64,000 nucleotides of DNA from Mytilus edulis (GCF_963676685.1 NC_092345.1:80603592-80667591); one strand, 5' to 3'; counted from the first letter of the stretch, positions 36,783 through 47,668 are shown. Translations and numbers: made by a program. The notes: a model not told the origin generated them from the letters alone.

Positions 36783-36909
36783 GGGGGGGGGGGGGGGGGC
36801 TAGGATGAAATTTAAAAAAGGCAGGGCAGAATAGAGAGGAAAATAAAAAGGACAGAGATTACACTAAAAAAATGCAGGACAACATTTAACATACTAACCC
36901 CCCTCCTCC
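36783..36909. repeat. G-tract-bounded GGCAGGAC repeat, copy 2
   Basis: 17 G then CTAGGATGAAATTTAAAAAA, the same family as copy 1 but internally shorter, ending ACTAACCCCCCTCCTCC. Direct orientation relative to copy 1. Confidence 0.7.
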
Positions 36910-37338
36910 TTTTAAAAAAATCATTTATGACCAGGGTTACAAACACGATATATTTTTTTATATATAAACTGATCGATGAGATTACATATTAAACTTGAAT
37001 ACCCAATTAAAAAGACAGATAAAGAAACGATCCCACAACACAACATTTACATATTGTTTCAGAGCATCTAAATTATGCATTCATATCTGTATGAGTATAG
37101 TAAGTTGTTGGTGCACTCAAATACTCCTGTTTGTAATGTACATTTCATCATGCGTTCAACAATAATAAACAACTATATGATATCATAACATATGTTACAC
37201 TTTTATACGTATATCATCGATACATCATGAAAACCATTTAAAATTGGTATATTTAATGCATTTTTCTCTATTATAAGATTGCATCCGAATACAATTCAAA
37301 CATATTAACCATTACAAAACAACACCTTTTGGTTTTAA

Positions 37339-37740
37339 GGATGTACTTAGGTAAGGTTAGGTGAAAATTAATAAATCAAGAATTTAAAATTGATACTATA
37401 AGCTGGTAGAGCATTCTTTAAGGATAAAAAATAAGCGAAAAATATTGATAGGTCATGGACCCCCTTTTCGAGATATTTGAGATTTAAAACAAGGCGGGAA
37501 AAGGCTAACTCTGACTTTTACCGTATATTTGCATTGGGATTATTTGGGTCCCAAAACAAAAGAAAGAAAATCAAGAATCTTCCAAAATTTTGGTAAATGA
37601 ACTTTCATGGGCCATTAAGTCTTTATATGAAAAAATAAATGGGTGTTATGGGGCAAAATATTTTACCTAGTATTGTATGGAAAAACACAAAGGAGTCCGA
37701 ACATATGACATGAACTCCAAAACCTCACCTAAGTACATGC
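37339..37740. mobile_element. 402-bp MITE flanked by TTAA
   Basis: TTAA at 37335-37338 and 37741-37744 flanks termini GGATGTACTTAGGTAAGGTT and, reversed, GCATGTACTTAGGTGAGGTT. TTAA target duplication is typical of piggyBac-type transposition. There is no coding capacity, so it is non-autonomous. Confidence 0.75.
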
Positions 37741-38164
37741 TTAAGTACATTTGTAAACATACAATTACCGCTCCTAATATGTTCGTTCGTGGAGATAGGT
37801 TTGTTCATCAATATCCTGGTCATCTCTATTAGGACGAAAACATGTCAATGTGATATTGATATGTATCCTGCCTTGTACTAGACCAAAGGGCTGAACCTTA
37901 TATTTTAAATGGGCTAGTTCACTAGATAAACAGTTTCAAGGAAGACCTGTCACCCTATCATGACACATTATTTTTACTCTAAGCCAACCAGTCCTTGCTC
38001 TCATTCCAAAATGTTACATGCTTAGGAGAAAAGTCTCAAATAGCAATTTTCAAGTATTTAGTTTGTCTCTTTTGCTGATTCAAACTCTACTAGCTGGAAT
38101 AAGGCTTTTAGGTTTTGTTTTAGTGTAAATAAGGCAATACATTTTTCAATGTATAATATTTTGT

Positions 38165-38300
38165 GTACTATACAGTATGGGTTTTGCTCATTGTTGCTTT
38201 TGAAGGTTATATGGTGACCTTTAGTAATTGACATTTATCTCCTTTGGTATCTGGTGGATAGTTGTCTCATTGGCAATCATATCAAAAAACAACTTATCTT
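38165..38300 (+). repeat. copy of the GTCTCATTGGCA dispersed family
   Basis: GGGTTTTGCTCATTGTTG, then 'ggtgacctttag' and GATAGTTGTCTCATTGGCAA. The downstream 38375-38430 piece TCGCTTAACGTCCAGTGGCA belongs to another common bivalve repeat. Confidence 0.6.
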
Positions 38301-38898
38301 TTTTTTTCAGTATTTATTCTAATATTGTGATTTTACCTCACTTCCTTCTCTTTGAGATAGATAAATACAATGATTAATTGATTGTTGGTCGCTTAACGTC
38401 CAGTGGCAAATATTTCATGCAAGTTCAGGACTATAGATAAATACAATAAATATCTATGATACAAGTGTTGAATCAAAATGGCAACATTCATTCGACAACT
38501 CCTTAGCAACGTCTTCCAACATGTACTACTCAAACGTCAGAATGCATTTTGAATATTTTTCAACACAAAAAACTATATTCCTAGTGGTACCAACAATTAT
38601 GTACACAAATATTGATATATATTGTTAAAGGACACAAGAAATTCAAATTCCAACATATTTGTCATGTAATGTTTCAACTTTCAATATAAAATGGTTTTGT
38701 TGATCTATACTTTTTAAATTATTAAAAATCCAAATATTTTTCACTTTAATACCCATATATATATATCAAAGCAGAATAAAAAATATATATTGAATTCCCC
38801 ATTTAAGAAAAAATATATACTCCAACTGAACCTTTTCATAATTTGGTATAAATTCCATACTGCCATCCAATAATGAAATCAACTTTAGTTTAGAGGTT

Positions 38899-38909
38899 CA
38901 AGATGGCCG
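38899..38909 (+). promoter_or_regulatory. YY1-like motif at LINE 5' end
   Basis: CAAGATGGCCG lies at positions +9 to +19 of the element. Mammalian L1 carries the same word at nearly the same place, where YY1 binding sets the transcription start. It also forms a short upstream reading frame (ATG GCC GCT ... TGA, eight codons), which is an alternative reason for the match. Confidence 0.5.
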
Positions 38910-39156
38910 CTGAGCTGATAACACTGTGAAAAGTCAGCTCCCAATTTTTGCAATATTTTCAGCAGTTTAATTGTCTGAAATGGATTAATTTTATGGCCAA
39001 GAAGTAGTTTTTGAAGTGATGCATCCATTGATATGCTTTTTGTGTGATATATTTCAAGAAAATAGGAAATATTAGACATTTTCAAGGATTTTATTGTGTA
39101 AACTTGAATGATTGGATTTAGCTACAATAGACATATATAATTATATTGTGTGCAAT

Positions 39157-40125
39157 ATGCCTGGAGGTAGTAACCCTTCAAATAGACTTTCAAGTCAATC
39201 AGCAGATAAACAGAAACAAGTTAAAACTGTTCAGTCTTTATTAACAGCTAAGAAAGATAAAGATATTAGTAAACAACCTACAAAGAGAACTCGCTCAGAT
39301 GTGTCAACAGATTCCAATACAAGTATGGATTTATCAGGGATAATTAATTTTCAAAAAGACCTAGATGAAATCAAGTTTAGCCTCAAGGATGTAACAACAA
39401 AAGATGATCTGAATGAAGTAACAAAAGACCTTGTCAAAACAGCTGACCTTGAGAATATGGTTACTGGTATTGTGAAAAAACTTTTTAGTAAATTTGAATC
39501 CACTTTAGATAAAAAGATGAATGAGAGATTGAATAAAATCCAAACAGAAATGCAAGAAAAGGTGGAGGCCTTATCGATTGAAAATGAACATTTGAGAAGG
39601 AAGATAGATCAAAATGAAGCCAAAACAATATCAATTAAAAAAGAACTGTCTGAAACAACAGAAATTGCTAAAGTAACAAATATAAGCAGTAACTACAATG
39701 AACAATACTCCAGAAAGAATAACATCAAGGTATTTAATTTTCCCTGGAAAGAGCAGCAAGATCTCCGTCAAGATTTTATACAAATGGTAAAGTCTGACTT
39801 AAATATAACACTGCATGACCGAGATATTGTAGCCATCCATCGTTTACCTGCACAGCGAGAACCACGACCATTAATCGTAAGGTGTTTTAATACTGACGTA
39901 AAGAGGAGTATAATGAGAAAAAGAAAAGAACTAAGAAACAAAGTAAAATTTGTAGATGATGTTACCACCAGAAATATGGCTCTTATAAAAAGACTTGAAG
40001 ATAGTGGAAGGTTTGATCAGGTGTGGTATTTCAACTGTGGCATTTATGGCAGAACTGATAATGGTCTCCAAATGAAATATGGGTTGTATGATGACATCAA
40101 CAGAAGACTGAGAGAAGGGAAGTAA
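39157..40125 (+). CDS. LINE ORF1 protein, RNA-binding, 322 aa
   Basis: An L1-type ORF1 protein, which packages the element's RNA as a chaperone. Residues 1-70 are polar and basic. Residues about 75-185 are a long heptad coiled coil expected to trimerise. Residues about 190-300 form an RRM-like domain: NNIKVFNFP (RNP2-like), DIVAIHRLPAQREPRPLIVR, then VDDVTTRN. I start at the ATG at 39157. The frame extends 15 codons upstream to a stop but contains only a TTG there. It is uninterrupted. Confidence 0.8.
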   Translation: MPGGSNPSNRLSSQSADKQKQVKTVQSLLTAKKDKDISKQPTKRTRSDVSTDSNTSMDLSGIINFQKDLDEIKFSLKDVTTKDDLNEVTKDLVKTADLENMVTGIVKKLFSKFESTLDKKMNERLNKIQTEMQEKVEALSIENEHLRRKIDQNEAKTISIKKELSETTEIAKVTNISSNYNEQYSRKNNIKVFNFPWKEQQDLRQDFIQMVKSDLNITLHDRDIVAIHRLPAQREPRPLIVRCFNTDVKRSIMRKRKELRNKVKFVDDVTTRNMALIKRLEDSGRFDQVWYFNCGIYGRTDNGLQMKYGLYDDINRRLREGK

Positions 40126-40595
40126 CTCTGACTTTTTGGAGATTAAGAAATATACATGTATTTGTTGATTTAGACTACTCAATACTGAAAGAAGGGAGAT
40201 AATTCTAGATACTTTAAAAAAAAAAAAACACAATTATTACTTAAAGTTTGTATATTATTTCGAAATTTCTGATCTGATTATATATTATGTCAATCAAAAT
40301 AAAGATTTATTAAGATAGTTGAGTGAATATTTAACTAAACAGAGAAAAATATTGCAAAAATTGAAACTGCATCATTACATTGTATGCAGAAAACAGGAAG
40401 AATGCCTGTTGTCTTGATACTGTTTATAATTTTTTATCTCATAGTTTCATCACTTTTTCAAATTATTTTTTTTCCTTTTTTGTTTTTTTTGTTAAAACAA
40501 GATACTTTTTCAGTACAAATAACCCATCTGATGAATATTGCTTTTAATTTATTGTATTCTTTTTGGACTTCACATTTTGTTCTTCTCATAATTGA

Positions 40596-43500
40596 ATGGG
40601 GTCTCTAAAGATATTATCAGTTAACTGTCAAGGTCTAGGTGACATTGAAAAGAGAAGAGATGTATTTAATTTCCTTAAGTCTAAAAAATGCAACATCTAT
40701 TGCATTCAAGATACACATTTCACAAATGAAAGTGAAATGAATATTAAGACCATGTGGGGCTATGAGTGTTATTTTTCATCTTTCTCCTCAAACTCTAGAG
40801 GAGTTGCTGTAATGTTTAATAATAATTTTGAGTTTAAAGTATTAAAAGAGAAGAAAGATGTAAATGGTAATTATCTAGCATTAGATATTGTTATAGACAA
40901 GGAGAGAGTAACACTTCTATCATTGTATGGTCCTAATGCAGATAATCCTAATTTTTACCATCTTATTATGTGTATTATAGAAGATTTTGGAAATGAAAAC
41001 TTTATAATATGTGGTGATTTTAATCTTGTATTGTATCCCAATATAGACTATTGTAACTATTTACATATTAATAACCCTAGTGCTAGAGATAAAATTTTAG
41101 AAATTATAGATCAATGGAACCTTATAGATCCTTTTAGGGAACTTTTCCCAGACTTGCGTAGATATACATGGAGAAAAAAGAAGCCCTTTAAACAGGCTAG
41201 GTTGGATTTTTTTCTTTTTACAGATAATATGTTAACAAATTTACTAAATTGTAAAATTGAACCTAGCTATCGCTCAGATCATTCTTTTGTAATTTTAGAG
41301 CTACAATTTAACCCATTTATAAGAGGTAAAGGACTGTGGAAATTCAATAATTCCTTATTATATGATCAAGAATATGTAAATATTGTTAAAGATAAAATAT
41401 TTGATGTCAAGAAACAATATTGTGCACATGTTTATGATTTGGAACATATTGATGAAATTTATGATGAAAATTTACAACTTACTATAAACAAGCAATTATT
41501 TCTTGAGACTTTATTGATGGAAATCAGAGGAAAGACTATTTCATATGCAAGTTATAAGAAAAAAGAAAAGGATAAAAAGGTTCTAGATTTACAAAGGGAA
41601 ATTGATTTATTAGAAGCAAATTTTAAGGAAGAATTAATAAATCAATTAAAAGATAAAAAACAAGAACTGGAGGATATAAGGAAAGAAAAGATGAAGGGTA
41701 AATTAATACGTTCAAGGGCAAAATGGATTGAGGAAGGAGAAAAGCCAACTAAATATTTTTGTGGTCTTGAGTCAAAAAATTTTACTAGTAAAATTATACC
41801 AAAAGTCGAAACAGAAGATGGAAGGATTATAACAAAGCAATGTGATATTTTAAAAGAAACAAAAGTATTTTATGAAACATTATATAAAAATAGGGACTGT
41901 AGTTTAAATGGCTGTAAATTAGAACAATTAGAAAATGATTTAAAAAATTTAAATTTTGAAAAATTGACAGAGGATGAAAAAAATAATTTAGAAGGGGAGA
42001 TAACTATAGCTGAGGCAGGTTTAACATTACATAAAATGAAAAATAATAAATCTCCTGGATCTGATGGTTTTTCGACTGAGTTTTTTAAATTTTTTTGGAA
42101 AGATTTAAAATATTTTATTGTAGAATCTCTAAATTATGGATTTCACATTGGATCATTATCAGTCACTCAAAAACAAGGTATTATCACATGTTTGCCAAAG
42201 GATAACAAGCCACGCCATTTTCTGAAGAACTGGCGCCCAATTTCATTATTAAATACAGTTTATAAAATTGGGTCAGGGGTGATCGCAAATAGATTTAAAA
42301 AAGTTTTAGATAAACTTATCAATTTAGATCAAACTGGCTTTATAAGTGGGCGTTATATGGGAGATAATATCCGACTTATATATGATATTTTGCAGTATAC
42401 CGAGGAAAAAGATATACCTGGTTTATTACTGTTGATAGACTTTGAAAAAGCTTTTGATACAGTATCCTGGGATTTTCTTTTAGCAGTTCTGACTTTTTTC
42501 AACTTTGGGAATTCCATAATCAACTGGATAAAAGTACTTTACAATAATATTAGCTCTTCAGTCATTCAGGGTGGAAATTTATCAGAGTTCTTTGGTATTG
42601 GACGAGGCTGTAGACAGGGGGACCCATTATCACCGTACCTTTTCATATTATGTGCAGAGATTTTGGCAATAAAGGTTAGAGGTAATAAGAAAATACAGGG
42701 TATAGAAATTTCTCAAGTTGAACATAAACTATCTCAGTTTGCAGATGACACTTCTCTGATTTTAGATGGAAGTGAAGAATCTATGGAAGAAGCTTTATTA
42801 GAGCTAGATTGGTATGCGAAACTTTCTGGACTAAGGATAAATTTTACAAAAACTCAAGTAGTATGGATAGGAAGTAAAAAATACAGTAGAGAAATGTTAT
42901 GCCAGAACAGAGATTTATCATGGGGGTCAACTTCTTTTAAGCTGTTAGGGATAAACTTTGATATTGATCTTGATAAAATTTTAAACTTAAATTATACTGA
43001 TAGGTATCATCAGATAAAAAATTTGATAAATACATGGTCTAAAAGAAACCTAACAGTTATTGGTAAAATATCTGTGGTTAAAACTCTTATTCTTCCAATA
43101 CTTAATCATCTCTTTTTAACATTACCAAACCCAAATGCTGAGATGATTAAGAAAATTAATGATGCTATTTATTATTTTTTATGGAACTCACCAGTTCATA
43201 GAGTTAAAAAAGAAGTGTTACACATGGATTATAAGAATGGTGGTTTGAAGATGATAAATATTCATCTATTTATGATAGCTTTAAAATGTACATGGATAAG
43301 AAAATTGTTTAGTTCTAACTGTAAATGGTCAACTATTTTATTTACAAATATAGATAAAGAAAAATTGTTTAAACTAGGAAATAGTTACACAACAAATACT
43401 ATTTCGAATGTCAAAAATAAATTTTGGATTGATGTATTTAAAGCATGGCAATATTTTGTAGATAAAGATATAAATTCTACATGGGAATATTTTCTTGCTA

Positions 43501-43634
43501 GTCCATTATGGATGAATAAGAATATAAATATCAACAATAAACATGTATTTTATAGAAGTTGGTATAATAAAGGTATTGTTTTTGTAAATGATGTGATTAG
43601 TAATAGTGGAAGTTTCTCTCATATGGGGAAATAA
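40596..43634 (+). CDS. LINE ORF2: endonuclease and reverse transcriptase
   Basis: Residues 1-235 are an apurinic-type endonuclease with N10, QDTH (D39), Y111, GDFN (D141, N143), D204 and SDH (227-229), spaced like L1 endonuclease. The glutamate usual in QETH is aspartate here. Residues about 480-770 are the reverse transcriptase: NNKSPGSDG, NWRPISLLN, LIDFEKAFD (D615), GCRQGDPLSP and FADD (715-718). Together they would perform target-primed reverse transcription. The frame stops at 43632-43634 just after HMGK, because one base is missing from the G run at 43625-43628. The C-terminal part continues in another frame. Confidence 0.85.
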   Translation: MGSLKILSVNCQGLGDIEKRRDVFNFLKSKKCNIYCIQDTHFTNESEMNIKTMWGYECYFSSFSSNSRGVAVMFNNNFEFKVLKEKKDVNGNYLALDIVIDKERVTLLSLYGPNADNPNFYHLIMCIIEDFGNENFIICGDFNLVLYPNIDYCNYLHINNPSARDKILEIIDQWNLIDPFRELFPDLRRYTWRKKKPFKQARLDFFLFTDNMLTNLLNCKIEPSYRSDHSFVILELQFNPFIRGKGLWKFNNSLLYDQEYVNIVKDKIFDVKKQYCAHVYDLEHIDEIYDENLQLTINKQLFLETLLMEIRGKTISYASYKKKEKDKKVLDLQREIDLLEANFKEELINQLKDKKQELEDIRKEKMKGKLIRSRAKWIEEGEKPTKYFCGLESKNFTSKIIPKVETEDGRIITKQCDILKETKVFYETLYKNRDCSLNGCKLEQLENDLKNLNFEKLTEDEKNNLEGEITIAEAGLTLHKMKNNKSPGSDGFSTEFFKFFWKDLKYFIVESLNYGFHIGSLSVTQKQGIITCLPKDNKPRHFLKNWRPISLLNTVYKIGSGVIANRFKKVLDKLINLDQTGFISGRYMGDNIRLIYDILQYTEEKDIPGLLLLIDFEKAFDTVSWDFLLAVLTFFNFGNSIINWIKVLYNNISSSVIQGGNLSEFFGIGRGCRQGDPLSPYLFILCAEILAIKVRGNKKIQGIEISQVEHKLSQFADDTSLILDGSEESMEEALLELDWYAKLSGLRINFTKTQVVWIGSKKYSREMLCQNRDLSWGSTSFKLLGINFDIDLDKILNLNYTDRYHQIKNLINTWSKRNLTVIGKISVVKTLILPILNHLFLTLPNPNAEMIKKINDAIYYFLWNSPVHRVKKEVLHMDYKNGGLKMINIHLFMIALKCTWIRKLFSSNCKWSTILFTNIDKEKLFKLGNSYTTNTISNVKNKFWIDVFKAWQYFVDKDINSTWEYFLASPLWMNKNININNKHVFYRSWYNKGIVFVNDVISNSGSFSHMGK

Positions 43635-44386
43635 AAGACAAATTTGATATTTCTGGGAATATAATGATGTATAATAGTATCATTTCAGCATTAAATAAGA
43701 CAAAGAAGCTGTATTCAAGGGGAGATAATAAGCTCACAGAACCTTTTATTCCCTCTTTTGTTCAAACCATTTTAAAAAGGAAAAAGGGAACTAAAGATAT
43801 ATATTGGATGTTAATACCTAAAGTGGTTCCGAATGGGGAGAAAAAGTGGAATCAAATTTTGGAACTTAATGAATTGGAATGGAGAGAAATTTTCAAACTT
43901 CCTTTTGCAGTTACTAATAACACAAAATTACAATGGTTACAGTTTAGAGTAAATCATAGAATATTAGCTACAAACAAATTTTTGTGTAAAATTAATGTCA
44001 TAAATAGCCAGCTATGTAATTTCTGTAAGGAAGAAATAGAAACTATAGAACATGTACTATGGAATTGTGAAAATGTCCAGAATTTATTAGAAGAAATAGA
44101 TATATGGTTTTTATCTAATGGTATAAGTATTTCATTCACCAAAAAGAATTTTTTGTTTGGTGATGTCTCACATGTTTACAAGGGTGAAATTTCAAACCTG
44201 ATTTTTCTGTGTCTTAAACAATATATTTATAATACAAGATATTTCCAGAAAGTTTTATCAATTCATGCTGTGAAGAAAGTACTAAAAGATCTATATAATC
44301 TAGAGAAGTGTATAGCAGTAAGAAACAATAAACTTGAGAGTTTTAATAAATTGTGGATTCTATTTACTCATTTGTTTCAATTGTAA
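43625..44386 (+). pseudogene. LINE ORF2 C-terminal part, displaced frame
   Basis: Continues ORF2 in the next frame from the G run, with an internal ATG at 43664. It carries a zinc-knuckle region (CNFCKEE...EHVLWNC), typical of the C-terminus of non-LTR polymerases. It is uninterrupted to its stop at 44386. Except for the single-base shift, ORF2 would be whole, so this copy is either newly inactivated or the shift is an assembly error. Confidence 0.75.
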
Positions 44387-44899
44387 TTAAAGTCCTATTA
44401 AAATTCATATGTGAAAAACATGATAGAATGTTAATTTTTGAACTATCAAAAAAGCTACATCAAAAATATTCATCAGAAAATTATATTTATTTTTATTTTC
44501 TTTCTTTTTCTGTATTAATTTTTTCTTTTTTTTTTTTCTTTATTTTAAATTTTGATTAATTTAAATTGATTAATTTAACCTCAAATTTTCCATTCTTAAA
44601 AAAACGAAAAAAATCTTGAATATCTGTATGTTTGTTAAAATGATTATTCTAATATGATGAATTCATGTATTTGTGGTCCTTATTTTTGAACTTTTATTAA
44701 GTTATTTTTTATTGCAAATAAAAAATGTTGTATTATATTGTAACTACAGCTGATATATTTTTTTATAAAATGAACTAACAAATACTAACACATATATATA
44801 TTTACATGATCTATTGCTAACATTAACGAGGCCGGGATAAGGTACCGGTATTCGATGTTTTCATTACTAACAAATGTACAGATTTCAATAAAAAAATGA

Positions 44900-44939
<40 letters not shown>
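44387..44939 (+). other. LINE 3' UTR and poly(A) tail
   Basis: Contains two polyadenylation signals: AATAAA at about 44719-44724, followed by GT-rich sequence, and AATAAA at 44887-44892, 12 bases before the 37-A run. The stretch between them could be transduced flanking DNA. Confidence 0.6.
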
Positions 44940-44943
<4 letters not shown>

Positions 44944-45454
44944 TTAGTTGTGTTGATGTTGACATATTTTTTTTTTTTAAATATCCCAGTTATAAAACAA
45001 ATGGATTTTATTTGTATCAATTTTTATTATTCAGATCACATACATACTACATATATAATGGTATAAATTAAAAGTACATGTTGTAAACAATATTTTAAGA
45101 TGAATATCATTGTAAACAATTTACATAAATTGACTAGTATTTATTTATATGGCCAAGTATATAATAACGTATAGATTCTCAGTTATCTTCAGGAAATATA
45201 AAAGAGAAAATTCTTTCTTTATTTAATTGCAAATTTATAACTTTTCCAACATTGATTGTTGTGACCCTTGTCAAAATGGTTAATATCTTTTCCTGCCTTT
45301 ACATAAATTGTGTTACATGATTTTTTAGGTGCCATTTTTTTTTAACAATTTGATATGTTAGATTTATACATAAATGATTAATAAATCTGTTTGACCTGAA
45401 GTATAGGTTCCTAAAAACCTCCTGATTTGCTCATAAGTAGGTTTTACACAGAAA

Positions 45455-45500
45455 GAAAAGAGGGACGAAAGATACCAAAGGGACTGTCAAACTATGAAGA
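45455..45500 (-). repeat. inverted fragment of the 5693-5950 tail
   Basis: GGGACGAAAGATACCAAAGG followed by GACTGTCAAACTATGA is the reverse complement of the CTGTCCCTCTGGTATCTTTC segment near 5915-5945. Confidence 0.5.
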
Positions 45501-46864
45501 GGACAATAACATATATTTATCTTCAGTGTTATAATATATTGTTATTATCATGGTGGAAGTTGGTTATATCCTTGTCTTTTAGTGGATAGTAATTTCATTT
45601 AGAATCATAACACATCTTCACTTATTTCAAAATGGCAAAAAGGCACTGTAGTTTTGCTTTTTATAAACATGTCAATCTAATGCAAAAATAGTATGAGATT
45701 CTTATGAGATCTGATGGTCTTTTTCAGGATTATGGACCTGTAAATTAAAAAAAAAAGTCAGAGAAATGTTGCACAAGTGTAGAAGAGATTCTTATTATGC
45801 TTCAATGGAACCACCATTGTTTCATTAAAAAATAATGAAGCCAAATTTATACAATCATAGACAACCTCCTTAACTTACAAATCAAAACCCAAGGAAACAT
45901 AAATGTATTTTCACAATTTGTTTCCCTAATTTCTTGTTTCTTTTGAAATTGCCTAAACGAAAGGTCAATTAAACTATGAAACATATGACTAGTTATATTT
46001 AATTTTTTATTACTAAATATCACATGACATTAGAGACAGTTAAAATTCATGTTCCAATAGACATAGTCACGTCTTAAAAATCCATTTTGATTACTTCACT
46101 TTAATGCTATTGTCCATGGTTTATTTTGCTTTCTTTTTAATATCAGTTCATAAAAACAAAAATCATAAAAAAAATTAAAATACTGTAACATATAGGAATG
46201 GCTAGACTGCAACTGCAAATTTGATTGAGTGTGTCATAATCACATATTTAGTACTCCAGTACCTAGATTAAACTAAAATCTTTATATAAAACAATTCATA
46301 AACATTTTAAAAATTTGACAAGACACTTTTTGACATATAACAGATCATATTACAAAAAAATACATCATAAAATGCAACTAGTATCCAGTATAAAAACACA
46401 TAAAAATATATATTGAAAAAAACAATTAAACATTTGAACAATAACATTGTAAATAATAACAATTTTCTTATAAAACACCAACAAAATGTTTGAAAAATAA
46501 AATTGGTCCCCTTTTAAAAAAATTATCTTTAATAATAACTGAAAATTGCATACGAAAAAAGAATAAAGGACGTTTTGACTTTGATAGTGATTCCATCACA
46601 GTGATATACCAAGCAGGCCAAATTATTCTGGCTGACAAAAAAATAAATCCTTTCAGCCATTATATTTTTTTGTTGGTTTTTTCTGTGTGCTTGTAATTAC
46701 TAGAATAAGAGAAACAGTTTCAATCCCTGCATCTCATTGGACAAAATATTTCTACACTTTCAACAGTTAAAAATATTAAATATTGAGTATGCTTAGCAAG
46801 TGTTCATTTTAAATTTGATTTTGCTGGGTTTACTGGAGACATGTTTCATCAAACTCAAAGTATG
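45501..46864. other. intergenic, nothing recognised
   Basis: AT-rich, with no gene, RNA or repeat family I can identify. Confidence 0.4.
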
Positions 46865-46872
46865 GTAGAATC

Positions 46873-47668
46873 GGCAACACTCCTTTTGCGCCAATTACTG
46901 TTTTTCAGGGGTATCATTTGCGCCAAATTTTTTTTTCCAAATGTATCAATTGCGCCAGTTTTCGGAACTCATTTGCGCCAATTTATCTGAACACATATTG
47001 ATCGTACATATTAAAGATTAATATATATTTAGTATCATTTTTGTCTGAGTGGAAATCTTGCATATATACACCAGACAGACCCACAAAAGTTAGCGCGTCA
47101 AATACTACGAACAGCATGCAAAAGAAAAGCTACAGAAAATATATCCGAAAGACCAGCTAAGATCATATGTTCGGAGCTATTCCATCATGAAGAAGACATC
47201 TACAGAAAAATGACTTGAAGTGCATAAGACAGTCTATGTACAGAGAGAGAAGATAACTGTACCCTGCCCAACCAAAAGTTCAGTAGAATTTCACGAAATT
47301 TTAAGTGAGGTAAGAGTGATCACAAATAAAGAAGAAGAGATGCGGGGCAGAAGATGCTTTTGCTGATGGAACATTTAAGTGTTGTCAGAAGTATTTCCAG
47401 CAATTGTATACAATACATGGATTCAGGAATGGACATTTAATTTATATTCCACTTTTATATTGCCTTTTGCCTTCCAAATCAGGAAACTGTAATAGAAAAA
47501 TGTTTTCTTTGCTTAAGGAATGTTTTTCTCTAAATTGGCGCAATCGTATATTTTATCTTTGACGCAAATGATACCATGTAATTTTAAAACAGGTGGCGCA
47601 AACGTAGCATTAGAGAAAAAAAGTTGTGGCGCAAAAGGACGCATTTTTGGCGCAAACGGATCTCTTCC
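46873..47668. mobile_element. Mutator-like element with GCGCC motif arrays, 796 bp
   Basis: An 8-bp direct repeat GTAGAATC (46865-46872, 47669-47676) flanks termini GGCAACACTCCTTTTGCGCC and, reversed, GGAAGAGATCCGTTTGCGCC, which agree at 14 of 20 positions. At least four TTTGCGCCA-type motifs on the left face five TGGCGCAAA-type motifs on the right, spaced roughly 25-35 bp. Further in, GGTATCATTTGCG is shared by both sides. A transposase remnant lies inside. Same architecture as the element at 14014 but with a different motif. Confidence 0.78.
47345..47545 (+). pseudogene. MULE transposase core remnant
   Basis: The frame from about 47355 reads AFADGTFKCCQKYFQQLYTI, then HGFRNGH and IPLLYCLLPSKSGN. 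I recognise it as the region around the first catalytic aspartate (DGTF) of MULE transposases that also carry FLYWCH fingers. It is only about 65 residues and degenerate around the edges. Confidence 0.6.

Larger units (their letters stand above)
38891..44939 (+). mobile_element. full-length L1-type LINE, about 6.05 kb
   Basis: A 10-bp direct repeat AACTTTAGTT (38881-38890 and 44940-44949) flanks the element. The last A of the tail overlaps the second copy. Inside are a 5' UTR, ORF1, a 470-bp spacer, ORF2 (broken once), a 3' UTR, AATAAA at 44887-44892 and a run of 37 A starting at 44905. Two ORFs, an L1-type endonuclease and a poly(A) tail place it in the L1 superfamily, probably the Tx1 clade common in molluscs. 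It is antisense to both neighbouring genes. The perfect duplication and long tail suggest recent insertion. Confidence 0.88.

Noticed and set aside
39112..39156. Longer start for LINE ORF1
   Set aside because: The first codon there is TTG. The first ATG in the frame is at 39157.
40384..40608. 74-codon frame between LINE ORF1 and ORF2
   Set aside because: Hydrophobic low-complexity translation of T-rich spacer; no family.
44905..44941. A-run as a separate processed pseudogene tail
   Set aside because: The AACTTTAGTT duplication pairs this tail with the LINE 5' end, so it belongs to that element.
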